Below are positions 22,712 to 36,173 of a DNA stretch of 64,000 bases, piece by piece; position 1 is the stretch's first letter, and each line of letters begins with the position of its first letter. The notes beneath the pieces were generated by a model that saw nothing but the letters and a program-made list of their open reading frames with translations, was not told the DNA's origin and made no database searches. Position numbers and translations under genes: made by a program. The DNA is from Petrosia ficiformis (Eukaryota; Porifera; Demospongiae; Haplosclerida; Petrosiidae): NCBI GenBank assembly GCA_947044365.1, contig OX345640.1, positions 6,932,001 to 6,996,000 of the forward strand, in the 5' to 3' direction.

Positions 22712-25700
22712 TTACTTAGTCTGTGCTTCTGGTTTGTTTGCATGTGCTTTGAGTATTTCAATTACCCCTTGTGTGTTATAATAAGATGGACTTGCATGTG
22801 CCAGGTCTAATGGTGATCTTCCAACCTGTGTGAAAGTTATACAACAATAATAATGATTTTCATAACAAATTTAATAATCATGGTTGTCAACTGATTTTGT
22901 CATAAACTATTAGTTGTTAATAAAATAAGACAAATGAGGAAGTAGTTGAGATATTAAATAAAGTAATTAATAATAAATTATTATAAAAACACATTTGATA
23001 TCCTCAACAAGAAACATGTAATGATGTATAATTACTATGAGATAATAATTATAAATAAATTGTTTCTTATTCTCAACTCATAAAACATTTACTTACAATA
23101 TCTTTTGCAAAGATATCACCTCCATGTGATATCAATGTCTTCACAACATCAGTATGACCATGTTCAGATGCATCATGTAATGGAGTTCTACCATACTGTA
23201 TAATGAAGTAAATTAGTTATCATAATAATAATTCATTTTTATAATAGTTTCCATTTTTTATTAAAATGTTCACATGTTCACTCAATAAACAAATTACATT
23301 TCTAATTTGATTGAGTATAAAATTATAATATAAATAATTATTGATTCATATTACATGATTTATACACACAAAATATAACCAGTACAACCAATACAACTAA
23401 TACTAGTACAATTACTACAACCAGTATAACTAGTAAAACTATTAAACTAGTACAATTACTACAACCAGTAGATTATGAGCAGCAAACACATGAATGATTA
23501 TCTAACTGTATAACTTCATGTATTTTCTATTATTGTTTGTTTACACAGTTTAATATATAATATTATTATATAGGTGTGTATCGAGGGGGAGTGTTTCACC
23601 CCTTCATCACTCACTTGAATGACTCACTGCCCATTTTTTTAGCCCTACCTATGAAACCTTCTAAGGAGTAAAATCAGACAGTCTGCGTTATCACAGATGG
23701 AAGTTCTTTTCTGGCTTCCATGTTCATAAGCAACTGGTATATAAAACTAATACAACCAATACAACCAGTACAACTAATACAACTAGTACAACTAATACAA
23801 CTAGTACAACTAATACAACCAGTACAACTAATACAACTAGTACAACTAATACAACCAGTACAACTAATACAACCAGTACAACTAATACAACCAGTACAAC
23901 AATTATATACAACAAGTATGACTTGTACAACTAATACAATCAAATGTCAATCATCATAATCAATACAACTAGTGTAATGATCACATACAAGCAATACAAC
24001 TATTACAACCTGTATGACAAGTACAACTAATACAACCAGTACAACTAATACAACCAGTACAACTAATACAACCAGTACAACTAATACAACCAGTACAACT
24101 AATACAACCAGTGCAACTAAAACAACCAGTACAACTAATACAACCAGTACAACTAATACAACTAGTACAACAATTATATACAACAAGTATGACTTGTACA
24201 ACTAATACAATCAAATGTCAATCATCATAATCAATACAACTAGTGTAATGATCACATACAAGCAATACAACTATTACAACCTGTATAACAAGTACAACTA
24301 ATACAACCAGTACAACTATTATATACAACAAGTATGACTTGTACAACTAATACAATCAAATGTCAATCATCATAATCAATACAACTAGTGTAATGATCAC
24401 ATACAAGCAATACAACTATTACAACCTGTATGACAAGTACAACTAATACAACCAGTACAACTATTATAATTATATAATACAACTAGTACAATTATTAGTA
24501 CAATTGCTATAACTGTCATATATAACTAATTCATCTTATTTCATGATTCTAAAGAATTATATATAAAATAACATAATTTTATTTCTTATTCTCACAAAAT
24601 AAAGTATTACTTAAAATTTAATTATATATTTTGCATGGATATTGGATATCTCCTTCATGCACCATTAATATATTTACAACATTATCATGACCACATTCAG
24701 ATGCATCATGTAATGGAGTACTATCATACTGAATAGTGAAGTAAATTAGTTATCATAATAATAATTTATAACAGTTCCCAATTTATTAAACACTTCACAT
24801 GTTCACTGAACAAATAAATTAAAGTTCTGATTTTCAATAAGTATAATAATAGAAATATTAATGAATATTAGTTATATTACATGAACTGTACACTCACACA
24901 ATATATTAGTTAGATTTTTTATTTTGTCTGAATAATAATTTTTCTAGTACATGTTCATGAAGTAATCATTGTGTTGCAATTATCAAGTATAAACAAGAAT
25001 GTACTTACCATATCCTTTACATTAACATGAGCACCATGTGACAATAACAATTGAACTACTTCAGAATGACCATTGTATGATGCCAAGTGTAAGGGAGTAC
25101 TCTCTTCCTGTAGGTATAACAAATATTAGAAAATAGAATATTCATAAATAAGTGATACAATTATAAAAATCTTTATTTAATTATTAATAGTACATGTATA
25201 TAATTATATATATTGTTGAACTTCATAGTATCATAATGAGTTTTATTATCTTGTAATAATTGTATTAGTTGAATCTAGCTCTAGCTCGTTTCAAATTCAA
25301 TCAATACATAGTATATATGTTCAACCTTGATGTGTATGCATTTGTTATTTTGAAAATATGAGTTAATTACTTAGTAATTAACCCTCATGACCAGATAAGC
25401 AGAGGGTTATTGTAATCAGGTTGTATGTAAGTAAATGTGTTACTAAAATAGTCACAACAAAATCTACAAACACTAATACTATGTTTAAGATAACAACAAA
25501 CTTGAAATAAAATAACATTTACAAATGAATGCACTAAAGTGCAGAACCCTCGCTAGCTATTGCTAAAACAGCAAGGCTTTAGAACGACTTTGCCTAAGTA
25601 ACCTATTGCAACAGCCAGAAACACACCATTCGTATCGAAGTCAATAGTACTCATGAATATGCAAATTATGGGGATAGCATGGCCATCAGATTTTTTGAAT

Positions 25701-28700
25701 ACTAGCGAATTTCTGGACAAAACTTCACAAACAGCTGTATAAACACTCGTTAGAACGACAGACAAAATCCAAGAAACAAAGCTTCAAAGAGACAAAACTT
25801 AGTGTTTCAGTGTTTTCTGCTGACATCAGCAAAAACGATAATAATTTCAAGATGGCGACAGATCGACGAGTATTTAAACGGCTGTATCTTTTCCATCGAA
25901 GAGTATTTCAACCAATCGCTCATATTACGGGGCAATCATAACCAACAAGTTTGAAATTCTACCTTTAAAATCTGCACGAGTGAGTATCCACGAAGTTTGG
26001 GTAGAGACACACTCACACACACTCACAAACCGACTACTATAACCCTCCGCCTACGCGCTCGGGTTAATTATACACAAAATATTCAAAGGCCAAATGAAAC
26101 CACACTCACTATACAATAGAAACTACACTTTTAATTATAATAGTTGTGATAATTTATTGATTAATCAATAATAACTATAATTAGGATTCTGTATCATCAG
26201 TACAATTCATTGATTACTTTACATATGAGAGTATATCTATTATTAATTATACTTATGTTTGTGTCAAATACGTGTTGTTATGTAGATGTGAATTATACTG
26301 TATCTATAGTCTTGTGTAGCCAAACCAAACCCTACAGGAAGGGTCTGGAATACTGATATTCATTTGTTCATTCTGAGTACTACTATAAGTTGATGGATAA
26401 TAAGTATATATATGTCAAGTAGTATCATATATGAGCTTAATGTCTAAGTAGACAGATAGTCACACCTACTGACAGATACTTATTACCAACCAAGTACTAA
26501 GAATAAACAGATCAATAAAAGAATTCCAGACTCTTTTTGTTGGGTTGAATCTGGTGACATGAGACTATTTTAGATATCTTAATTAATAGGTATAACACAT
26601 GAAATTAATTAACCCTTTGAGGACTGAGCCTGTTTTTCAAAACTCTTCCCATTTCCAACACTGGTGACTCTATTGCATATAATGTGGCCACCGTTCACTT
26701 TCTCTATCCCAAACTTGGCTCCTTTTCCGACATGGACTACTACTTCCACCAACTTGTTTACCAGGACTCAAAAGTCCCCAAGCGCTTCGTAGGATCAAAT
26801 CAAATGCAGTGCTCTCCATCTTTTGACTGGAACTGGGGCTAACAAAATGACTCCACTGCATGTTGGCACCAGCTACACCCACGATTTCAGGTTACACAGC
26901 AAGGAAAATGCCTCAGGTACCCACCAGAGTGCGTGGGCGGGGTCTAAAAATGCAAAACTCATCACAGCGAGGGGGCTGCGCCCCCTTCGAACAACTGCAT
27001 TAACGGGGGGACACCCCCCTTTAAAATTCCCCCATGATTGTTATTTTGGCCAATGGGGGGCCGAAAACCCATCAACTTTTTTACCCACGTTCATCAGCTT
27101 GTACCTGACGCCAATTACAACCATCTGGACAGCTTCGTGTAGCTAGGAACAGACGGCGAACCATGTAGGGGTGAAATTTCACATATATGTGACATCAGCC
27201 CTCTAAGGGTTAATTAATAAAAAGATAATATTACTATAGGTAATGTAAGATAACTGCTATTTGTGGTTACAATGTTTAGCACATTTTATACAAATTAGTG
27301 ATATTACTTTGACAAAATTAATATTGAATAATCTTGTACTCAGAGGGTTAATATATTAATCATAGTATGTATATAAATATAAATGATTATGTTGTATTCA
27401 GTAAAAAGTGCTAAAATTACTACTCATAAAACAATAGTCATCTTAATGTACAACATCATGATGTACAAATTATTACCACAATGGAATTTTTAATAAATGT
27501 GTACTGAGTAATGGGGTATATGTGGTATGTTAACATTAATGAGGATTTACAAATTAAGTAAAAGAGATCTACAAACTAAGCTTGTTATATTCCTGATATG
27601 TTGACTATGTTCTTATTAATAATACATTATTATATGTAGTCATATTGTAATGGTTACTAGTATGATTATAATACAATGATACATAAATTACATGTAAACA
27701 TGACCTACTAAATGACCAGTAGAGTTTAATACTATATATCTGGCCAAAAATTATTACTTAAATGATAAGAGGAGGAATTATGAGAAAAAAGTAGACTACT
27801 GAGTTTCTGCGCACGAAAAAGAAACTTCTCAACTCAGTAATAATTATTCATATTATATATACATTTTTCCTATCATTGCTTTTCAATTTCAAGTGATCAT
27901 GAAGTAATAATTATCTAAAATCCTTTGTATTATGAATTCTTTTAGATATCAGGTGTAAAAGACTTGTATAATTCTAAGCTAATGTTCTGAAGTTGTAATT
28001 CAATGATTGTAATTAAATTGATTACTTCCTGCGGTTGACCTGTTCTATGACCAAATGATCAGAGGAAATATGATCATCTGTTGGTTAAGTTGTAAAATAG
28101 TTCATTCTCTCTAAAATATAACTACAGCTTACAACACGATGTAATTACTAAACAGATTATATTAAAGGCCAAATGTCAGAAGTCATGAATCTAATTTAAA
28201 TTATATTCATTTACCTCACTCTGTGCTTCAATATCTCCACCATCAGCAATTAAGAGAGTGATTACTTCAGAATGACCTCTTACAGATGCCCAGTGTAAAG
28301 GGGTCTTTTTGTTCTGTAACATGTAATATATTTACATAACAAATATTGTTATTACACAAATAAGTTGGTATACATGTGACTCTAGTTACAAATTATAATT
28401 GTACTATAATGATTAATAGTGAAGTATAATTATATCCAGTAACTACAAGTTATATAAACAATGATTACTTTTGACAGTGATAAATATATAATGATTATTA
28501 TAATAACTTATTTAACTATATAGTTATAATGTATATTATAAGTATTGCAACTGGTTTGATATTCAAAATTGATAAGAAGAATATGAAATCAAGAATGTTA
28601 CTTAAATAGTCATGTATTTAATTAAGTGGAAAGTCCATACTTTATTAGTCAGGTTAAAACCATAATTTCAGTTATAGTTTGTGGATATTATTCAATCAAT

Positions 28701-31700
28701 ATACGTGTGCTTGATTAATTGAACTGAGAAATTTCTCACAAATACATTGTATTACACATGGGGATGAGGTGTGCTGGGATGTTCCATCAATTAATGGACA
28801 TGACACATAATAGAATGTACACTCAAGCTGCCATATTACCAGCAGGAAGAAACTGAACTGCTTAAAAAAACTGCAAACTAATAATAATGTAAAACAAATA
28901 CTATAATATGTTATTGGATTTCAAACATCACTATAAAGCAATTATAGGGATACTTTTTCCTCCTTATATCTTCTGTACTTCTTATCAAAAATATGGAGTG
29001 CTTATTCATGAAGAATTATTAAAAGCTTTATGTATTTTACACCTGTTCTGATTAGTAGGTCTCAATGATGGCAATATTTTAGTGACTGTGGATGTGAAAA
29101 TCAGTCATTTGTAAAATAAGAATTATGTTCGTTTCTCAGCTATTTGGACAGGTATCTTCCTAAACTTGGAATGTGGGTAGGACAACAGCTGCTCTTCCTG
29201 TGAGCCAGATATTGTTGGCCAAGTGTGCAAAATCATGGAATAACGAACATTTAAGTATAAGTGTTTGACAAAATTCTTATTTTACAAATGACTGATTTTC
29301 ACATCCATGATCACATATTGCCAAACTATAAACAATACAGTGAACTACATATAGTATTGTAAATACATTAATTATGTGATTTCAAATAAATAACTCACAT
29401 CATCACAAATGTTAGAGTTAGCTCCATTCTTTAGTAATCTTTCAATAGCATCAGCGTAGTTCATTTTCACTGCTACATACAGAGCCTCATCCTATAGTAA
29501 TATGTTATTATCATAATTATCACTATAGTAAACTTTACTAGTTCTTTTTATAATCAATCTTTACTTACAAGATTATGAAGTTTTTTATTTCCTCCATTCT
29601 TAATAGACTTCTCAATATCTTCATGATTGTTTTTACTCAGTGCTTCAATCACAGCTTTGTCCTATAATAATAACATAATTATTATGATAAGTATCAAACA
29701 ACTATTATCTTGTTAATGATATAATTATGTACAGATAATGATTGATAATTTATAAATGGTCATATTACATAATTGGTGTGTACTTTTCTTTATGGATATC
29801 ACAATTACAGTAATTTTCCATGTATATCTAGACATAGACTTGTAATGTGTATAAAAGACAATATCTACACATGAAATATAAATGATAGTAATACCAGGAC
29901 TATACCCTTCAGATTAGTGAATGTAATTAATAGTGGTTTCCATAACCACAAGGAGGTATATTATAATTGATTTGTTTCAAGGGATTTCCTGAAAGACTTG
30001 GAAGCACATAACAATAAATACAAATAACTTTCAGTGTAATGATTATAGTTTTGCATAATTAATATATTGTGTGTTCCTTTCATGTTATGGATTCACTTGA
30101 TACATTATCATATTATATGATACATATTATATGTATGCATAATATATTATTATATGGTTGTAATCAAGAATTCTGAGTACATGTATTCATCTGCTCATAT
30201 CCATGTACAACCACCTATCTGATTACAACACTCATACTTGTTGATATAATGATTATCAATATTCACTAAAATTAATATTAACAGTGAAGATAATTCCATA
30301 TCACTGGTACATTAATTTAAGTGTGGTGTTATCAATTGAACCAGGAGCCCATAATGACGTTGACCACACAGTGTAAGAGTAGGAGTGGTAAACGACCACA
30401 CATTTAATTAAATTGGTCAAACTGACCGTCTGTTACTATTTTTAGAACCCACATGTATACGCCTTCGTTAAACATGACGTCTACATCGTGACGATCTCAA
30501 AGGTTAGCTATGAAATGAACACGTCTACTATCGGGAAAGTAAGAGGATGTTTGACATCATTGCCTTCTGTCATTGCAATGGCTTCACTAGGAACAACTTC
30601 ACAGTCTACACGAGCCAGAATATCATTCAATTCTTTTCTCTGTTACAAAGGAAACATAGTCAATGTAGTATACAGTAGCTGTTCGTTTTCTAGAAGCTAT
30701 ATTTAACGAAGGCGTATACACGCGGGTTCTAAAAATTGTAACAGACAGTCAGACAGATAGTTTGACCAATTTCATTAAATGCGTGGTTGTTTACCGCTCC
30801 TAATCTTACGATTTGGGGTCAATGTCATTATGGGCTCCTGATTGAACCGAATATTATGTACCATAATTCCAAAGACACCTCGTGAATAAATGCTTTCTTG
30901 TTTAGAAGGTTTTGTAAAAGGATAGGAGAAAGGATATGCCTGACCTTAATTGCATGCCTGGGTGTGGTAAATTATAACATGTTGTTATTCATAACTGGTA
31001 AGTTTATAGTCCAGGAGATGATGTATGAGAAATATAAATGCTATTATGTCACTTTTAATTTGAGGGCAATTGAGAAGACATTTAGAAATTAAAAAAAAAT
31101 TCTACCTGAATGAACAACCACCAGACTCATTATATCACCAAGTGAAGGAACCAAGAAAAAAATCTCCGCCTGGCTGTATATTTCAGGATGCACATTATGT
31201 AACATAATTAATGAAACAACATGAAAGATGCCCTCTCTACAAGATATAATATATAGTATAAGGAAAATGTCACTAGCCAGTTTTATAGAAATAAAATCTA
31301 CTTGAAACTATCATATTTAGTCATCATTATTAGTTTAATGTACCTTCATTTGTTGTTTTTTAAGAGCTTCAATAACCTCATCTCCTTCAGCTATGTCAAG
31401 AGGTGTGCTTCCATACTGTAATAATAAATCTCAATGTAATAAACCATTTTTCATGTAGTATTATAATTATAAAAGTAATGAATATAATTATGATTATACA
31501 TCAATCATTACTGGATGAACATACTATCACTAAAGGTCACTTACAATACCCCTATTCTCACGTATAATATACATGTTTATCTTTCCTCATTGACCCAATC
31601 ATATTAAATCTCTATACTTATGTTACTTGTCCTATATATAATAGTTATTACATGTGGTTTATCATATAAACACAATATAATATCATTTGAGTATAACCTG

Positions 31701-34700
31701 AGGGATTATTAATATCACTGAGTGTATTTCATATAAACCACATGTAAGTATTTTAGTTTGAAGGGTTTCCATTATGATAATGATCATGTAATATATAGTT
31801 CACTGGTAAATATAGACTACTTGTGTAATATATCATTGATTCCTGTAATGTTATGACTTTTCCCAATACAAACTTATAGTAGTCCCTATAGATACATGTA
31901 CATAGGGTAATGACAAATGACTATTTGACTGAATGAGAAAATGAATTACATCCCTTGTGATTACTATATGTTTACTATATGTTTAATTATGATATTGAGC
32001 TATCTAATGAAAACATATAAGTATAATACATATTTGTTTACCTTATTCACTGCATGAACATATCCACTATGTGATATGAGAGTATTGACAACTTCGGCTC
32101 TACCATTCACAGAAGCCACATGTAATGGAGTATGTTTATCCTATAGGAGGTAATATTCAGTGTATAAATGTTTACAAGTGCTTATAGAAAGACCATTACC
32201 CATTTTAAAAAATCAATTTTAAATATATTATATAACATCATAATACTGTATCTATTAACAGTAGAAAAGTCACAACTTTTATTCATTTTGTCCAAAGAGG
32301 ATTGATGAAACTACTAACAGTATACATTGTTTGTGAATATAGTATGATACTTTATAATTATGATAAATTATTATATTATACTACTCATAAATATGAACAT
32401 ACCAAATATTAGAAATATTGATAATATTATGATATCAAATTAATGTGTGATTCACACTAGTGTTTTCCAGCAAAGCACTTTTCTCTTGTAATTATTAATA
32501 TTAAATATTACAAAGGTTATAGTCTATTGATTTTGAAGAGGCACAGATACACTCAAAGAATGCAAATGAACATGTAATTATATACAATATATCATTTGTT
32601 TACCCTATTCACTGTATGAACATCTCCACCATGTGCTAGTAATATGTTAACAATATCAACATTACCAATCCTAGAAGCATCATGTAAGGGAGTGTATCCC
32701 CTCTACAAGAAGTAAAAGTAACTGTATAATTTATTACTACTAATATTAATATAAATTATAAATACTTCTTCACATGTTGTATTGAGTGATAAATTATGAA
32801 TATAATACTTATTGTTTAATAACAGTGTTGAATTCATCTACTTTACCCACTCACTACATAATATGAAATATCATTAGTAGAAATAAGTACAGGAGAAATT
32901 TATACTTTAGTTAAAATCATGTGTCTAATTACAAAACTGTTCTACTTGTTGAAGTTATATCTTTTGTTAATAATATTTATAATAGTGAGTGGATGGGAAT
33001 TGTATTTAAAACTATTAACATGTTTGTTGATGTTATATTATAATTGTTGTTATTATTATAGTTGTATTGATGATATATTATTATGTATACACAATTGTGT
33101 ATCATGTTATTATGATTATATTTCATTAGTATAATATACTTACAATGTCCCTTAAATGGACATCACCACCATATGATATCAAGAGATTAAGTATGTCAAT
33201 ATTCCCTTTCTCAACAGCACAATGTAAAGATGTCTTGTGCTATAAGTAATAAAATATAATATAAACTAACATTCTGTTAATTATTAAACACTAGTGTATT
33301 AATATTATAATAAAGTACATAATAATTCTAACTTTAATATGGACATTAATTACAATTAACAATTAATGAATAATTATTTATAAACACATGTAAATTATAT
33401 AATTATAAGTGTATAATTTACATACCTCACGATATGTATGGTGACTGTTTGGATTAGCATTATTTTTAAGTAATTTTTCAACATCACTAATATTATTCCT
33501 CTGTACTGCTCTATACAGTTGATCATCCTATAGTTCAGTATATATTTCATTACAATACAAATAATATATTATAATATTATTACACATACCAGTTTCTCTT
33601 GTTCTTCTCTTTTCTTTGAATCATCCAAAACTGTATAAATAATTATAATTATAATAATTATTTAGTAAATGATAATTTCTGTTATGTTGGATCATTGACA
33701 TTCAGAATTTAGTATTAATCACATGACCTTTAACCAACTAGAATCCACTACTCAGTCACATGATCATATGAATTAATACATATAATATAAGCATAGAGAG
33801 ACAAGATATAACAGTTAAATATTAAATACATAGTATAATTTTAAAGCAATTATTTACACTTCTATTAGCTATAATTACAATACAAAGTATTCAGAAATTT
33901 TAAACTAAACCACAAAAATACTTTGATAAAATAGAGCAACTGCTAATCTATGAACATTTATTAATAACAAAATAGTATGAATTAATTATTATTATCATAA
34001 TTATGAGGAAATGATTCACCTGTAAAATAATCGAACACTTTAAACATTTCCTATAATGTCATTTTGTTTAAGAAGTTAATTATGCAAGTGAAATAATAGT
34101 TACTCTTCAAATTTAGTTAGCTTCCTACATAAAGCAGTTATTTAATGAATTATAGGTAAATGTTTGATCAAAAGTATTATTTCCAAATTGATTAATTGTG
34201 CTCATCCATAATCACGTCTATGATAAATACATGTAAAATATAGTATTTTTGGTTGTATCTCATATCCTAGTCATAATATAATATATAAGTACCTTTCTGA
34301 TGTTTCTTTTCTATCTGTTCATTTAAATGAGAAATTGCTTGTTCATTCATTTGTAGTTGTAAAGTAACAGAAGACTCTACTTGTTGAAGTTTAATAATTT
34401 CTGATTGTATGAGTTCACATGATTGCTTGCACGTACAATACTCATCTGTTAATCTTCTCAACTCTTTAAAAGAAATAATTTTAAGATCATTTGATGTATA
34501 ATCAGAAGCATAGTCATGAATTTGGAAGAGGGGTTTCATATGATTAGGAAACAGCACTGCATGAACTCCATCAGTTAATTAATTATTTAATCAGTCGGGT
34601 ATCTTAAAATGATGGATGAAAGATGACTGTGACATCATAATTTCTAGTATACTTTTAATCAATATGGCCGGCCACACTATGTATTCAATCAATGATCTAA

Positions 34701-35017
34701 GTTTAACAGCTAGATCACAACTACTAATTCAGATTATCATTTCAATCCTGTATAATGTTTGTAGCTATTATTATATAATTTTCAGTGATCGTTGTTATTT
34801 ACTTTTTTTTTGTTCAAAAGGTGGTTTTTAGAAATGCTTCGCAGCCCACCTAGGAACACCCCTGACAATTACATAATTATTTTAAATTGAGCTGAGAAAT
34901 ATGATAAAATTTCATATTTATACATTCCTTAAACTTAAGTCTTACCTAACTCTTTAGCTTCAATCATTCGATACCATTCCAGTTTTGGCCATAGCATTGC
35001 ATTTTCTCGTATCAATT
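22712..35017 (-). CDS. Ankyrin-repeat gene with coiled-coil N-terminus, one repeat per exon
   Basis: The predicted exons (minus) are 34946-35017, 34293-34556, 33590-33630, 33426-33527, 33144-33239, 32604-32702, 32042-32140, 31344-31415, 29569-29661, 29399-29492, 28215-28313, 25009-25107, 24623-24728, 23097-23195 and 22712-22825 (TAA). The first three splice in matching phase and encode a helical, probably coiled-coil, region (CELIQSEIIKLQQVE; SKKREEQEKL). The rest are ankyrin repeats, mostly exactly 99 bp and phase 0 at both ends, for example TPLHLASYNGHSEVVQLLLS and TPLHDASEHGHTDVVKTLIS. Two series each start with a divergent repeat (DDQLYRAV; DKAVIEAL and DEALYVAV) and end with a capping unit (STPLDIAEGDEVIEAL; RSPLDLA...EAQTK-stop), as if two ankyrin blocks were fused. 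Two exons are faulty: 29399-29492 has one extra base, and 24623-24728 has a 7-bp duplication and no donor. Ankyrin repeats bind proteins; partner unknown. Start not established. Confidence 0.75.
23740..24475. repeat. 18-bp minisatellite with about 125-bp higher-order units, in an ankyrin-gene intron
   Basis: Runs of ACAACTAATACAACCAGT (18 bp) at about 23750-23900 and 24020-24170 are separated by a longer module that includes CAAATGTCAATCATCATAAT and GTAATGATCACATACAAGC. The module occurs near 23906, 24176 and 24313, and once in unit 2 at about 60889. Unit 2 has only about three 18-bp copies (60822-60885). All long ORFs here are repeat artefacts. Confidence 0.9.
25526..26067 (-). mobile_element. 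Insertion related to the CCCTCGCC family
   Basis: Unit 2 shows the empty site (ACAAATTATACAC near 62495), so about 542 bp are inserted here. Read on the minus strand it begins TTAACCCGAGCGCGTAGGCG and ends AGCGAGGGTTCTGCAC with a small GCACTTTAGTGC hairpin. Layout resembles the 53768 element (GC-rich CGTAGGCGG start, GT-rich stretch, GAGGG near the end), but the interiors differ. A 70-codon ORF inside is probably chance. Confidence 0.55.
26613..27209. mobile_element. piggyBac-like non-autonomous element
   Basis: The inverted termini are CCCTTTGAGGACTGA and TCAGCCCTCTAAGGG, flanked on both sides by TTAA (26609-26612 and 27210-27213), the target duplication of the piggyBac superfamily. The corresponding place in unit 2 (about 62990) lacks it. 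The internal GC-rich part with runs of G and C matches the fragment at 13767-14186. It lies in an ankyrin-gene intron and has no transposase. Confidence 0.75.
27210..28214. other. Intron sequence of the ankyrin gene
   Basis: AT-rich intron with no exon recognised. The introns at 25108-28214, 29662-31343 and elsewhere in this gene contain only the repeats listed separately. Confidence 0.5.
29070..29322. mobile_element. Foldback MITE with about 52-bp TIRs
   Basis: The left arm starts GGCAATATTTTAGTGACTG and contains ATGTGAAAATCAGTCATTTG. The right arm is its near-perfect complement ending CACATATTGCC. It is about 253 bp, lies in an ankyrin-gene intron and is non-coding. No clear target duplication was seen. 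Confidence 0.6.
30342..30840. mobile_element. DNA transposon with about 135-bp TIRs and an exon-like core
   Basis: The ends are CAGGAGCCCATAATGAC and GTCATTATGGGCTCCTG; similarity between the arms runs about 135 bp inward to GTATACGCCTTCGTTAAA. ATTGAAC lies outside both ends (30335-30341 and 30841-30847), a 7-bp or slightly longer target duplication. The unique core (about 30480-30660) contains a minus-strand open block described separately. It sits in an ankyrin-gene intron. Confidence 0.75.
30516..30647 (-). other. Exon-like ORF inside the transposon (possible captured exon)
   Basis: On the minus strand, TTTGTAACAG forms an acceptor and is followed by about 43 open codons, RKELNDILARVDCEVVPSEA then IAMTEGNDVKHPLTFPIVDV, to a TAG. 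The composition is protein-like and lacks the low complexity of nearby chance ORFs. I do not recognise the protein. It may be a host exon carried by the element or part of a lost transposase. Confidence 0.35.
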
Positions 35018-36173
35018 CTAAAACAGATGAAAGAAGCACATTTCACATTTTTATATAGCATACAGGGCCATCCCTATAATTTCTTTCTACGGGATTGAAA
35101 CTAATATGGTATATATTGCATTTTTGTGTCACATATGCATTCTGTATGTACCTAAGGAAATTATGTCAATCTGGGAGGGGGCTTGCTAAATTAATGGCCA
35201 TGGTATATACCTAATGAAATGCACAATGAGGTTCTACAGACCAGTAGGAACAAAGCTGCTTATAGCTTATACAGAAACTGGAACTAATAGCTGTTATAAC
35301 TGAAATAGACCCCAAAATATCTACAAGAACGTTTAAAAGTAACAAGAGTAGATAACAGTGTGTTGTGTTTCATACATGAGAAAGTAAGCCATGATTAGGC
35401 TGAATGATGACACCACAAACAAATCATAGGGATACTTTATTCTCCATATTTGAAATTTAATATTAAGGCATCATCAACTGGAGAAATTTCTACCTACATA
35501 CACCATAGCTGAATTATCTGTAAATATGAACCGAGTATATCCTTTATAACACAACTGAAACATGTGTAATTAAGTATAAAACATATCCCTCACACCAGTG
35601 ATATAACACCCATTATATCCTGTGGGGGAAGACAATGCTGAGTGAACCCAAGAATGTCACAGAGACATAGCCTCATGCAACTTCTGAGGCTCAATTAATT
35701 GTTCAATGATTCAAACATCTTTTCCTGGTAGCTACAATCAGTACAATGCTCGCCCATATTCAGTACAATAAGGGATAGCAACTGACAGTAATCTAACAAA
35801 TAGCATAATCTATCAGCTGTACTAAATTATTCTCTCTCTGTTATTACTAATGTGAGGTACTTTGGGCAGCAAATCAGGATCTTTGATTACTAAGTATGCA
35901 TATTTGTTAATGAAGAATAAAAATAATTATTATGATGTTAATTTTAACAATGGTGAACCAGTAAGCGCAATGCTGAAATTATTTCATGTAATAAAGAATC
36001 TTTACTGATACTCAAATGTGAATGTTACTTACCTAATTAATTTATAACACACAAGTGTATAACTTTCAAAGATTACAAAAGCACTTTTAATGTGGCCGTC
36101 TTCATAAATGCCAAAAGTTTAATTTAAATGAAATGGTATTTGTGGACAGACTTTCCTAACTGTCTGTATAACA
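35018..36173. other. Intergenic spacer between gene A and ankyrin gene (unit 2)
   Basis: Counterpart of 355-1511. No exon is seen. It should contain the ankyrin-gene promoter if gene A and the ankyrin gene are separate transcripts. Confidence 0.5.

Noticed and set aside
23724..24214. Hydrophobic VVLVVLVV and cysteine-rich repeat ORFs
   Set aside because: They come from the 18-bp ACAACTAATACAACCAGT array inside an intron.
25553..25765. 70-codon minus-strand ORF
   Set aside because: Lies wholly in a post-duplication insertion and has no homologue in the other copies of the family.
1512..35017. Gene A and the ankyrin gene as one fused gene
   Set aside because: Gene A ends in a conserved in-frame TAG in both units after a phase-matched last exon, so separate genes are preferred; a fusion by alternative splicing cannot be excluded without cDNA.
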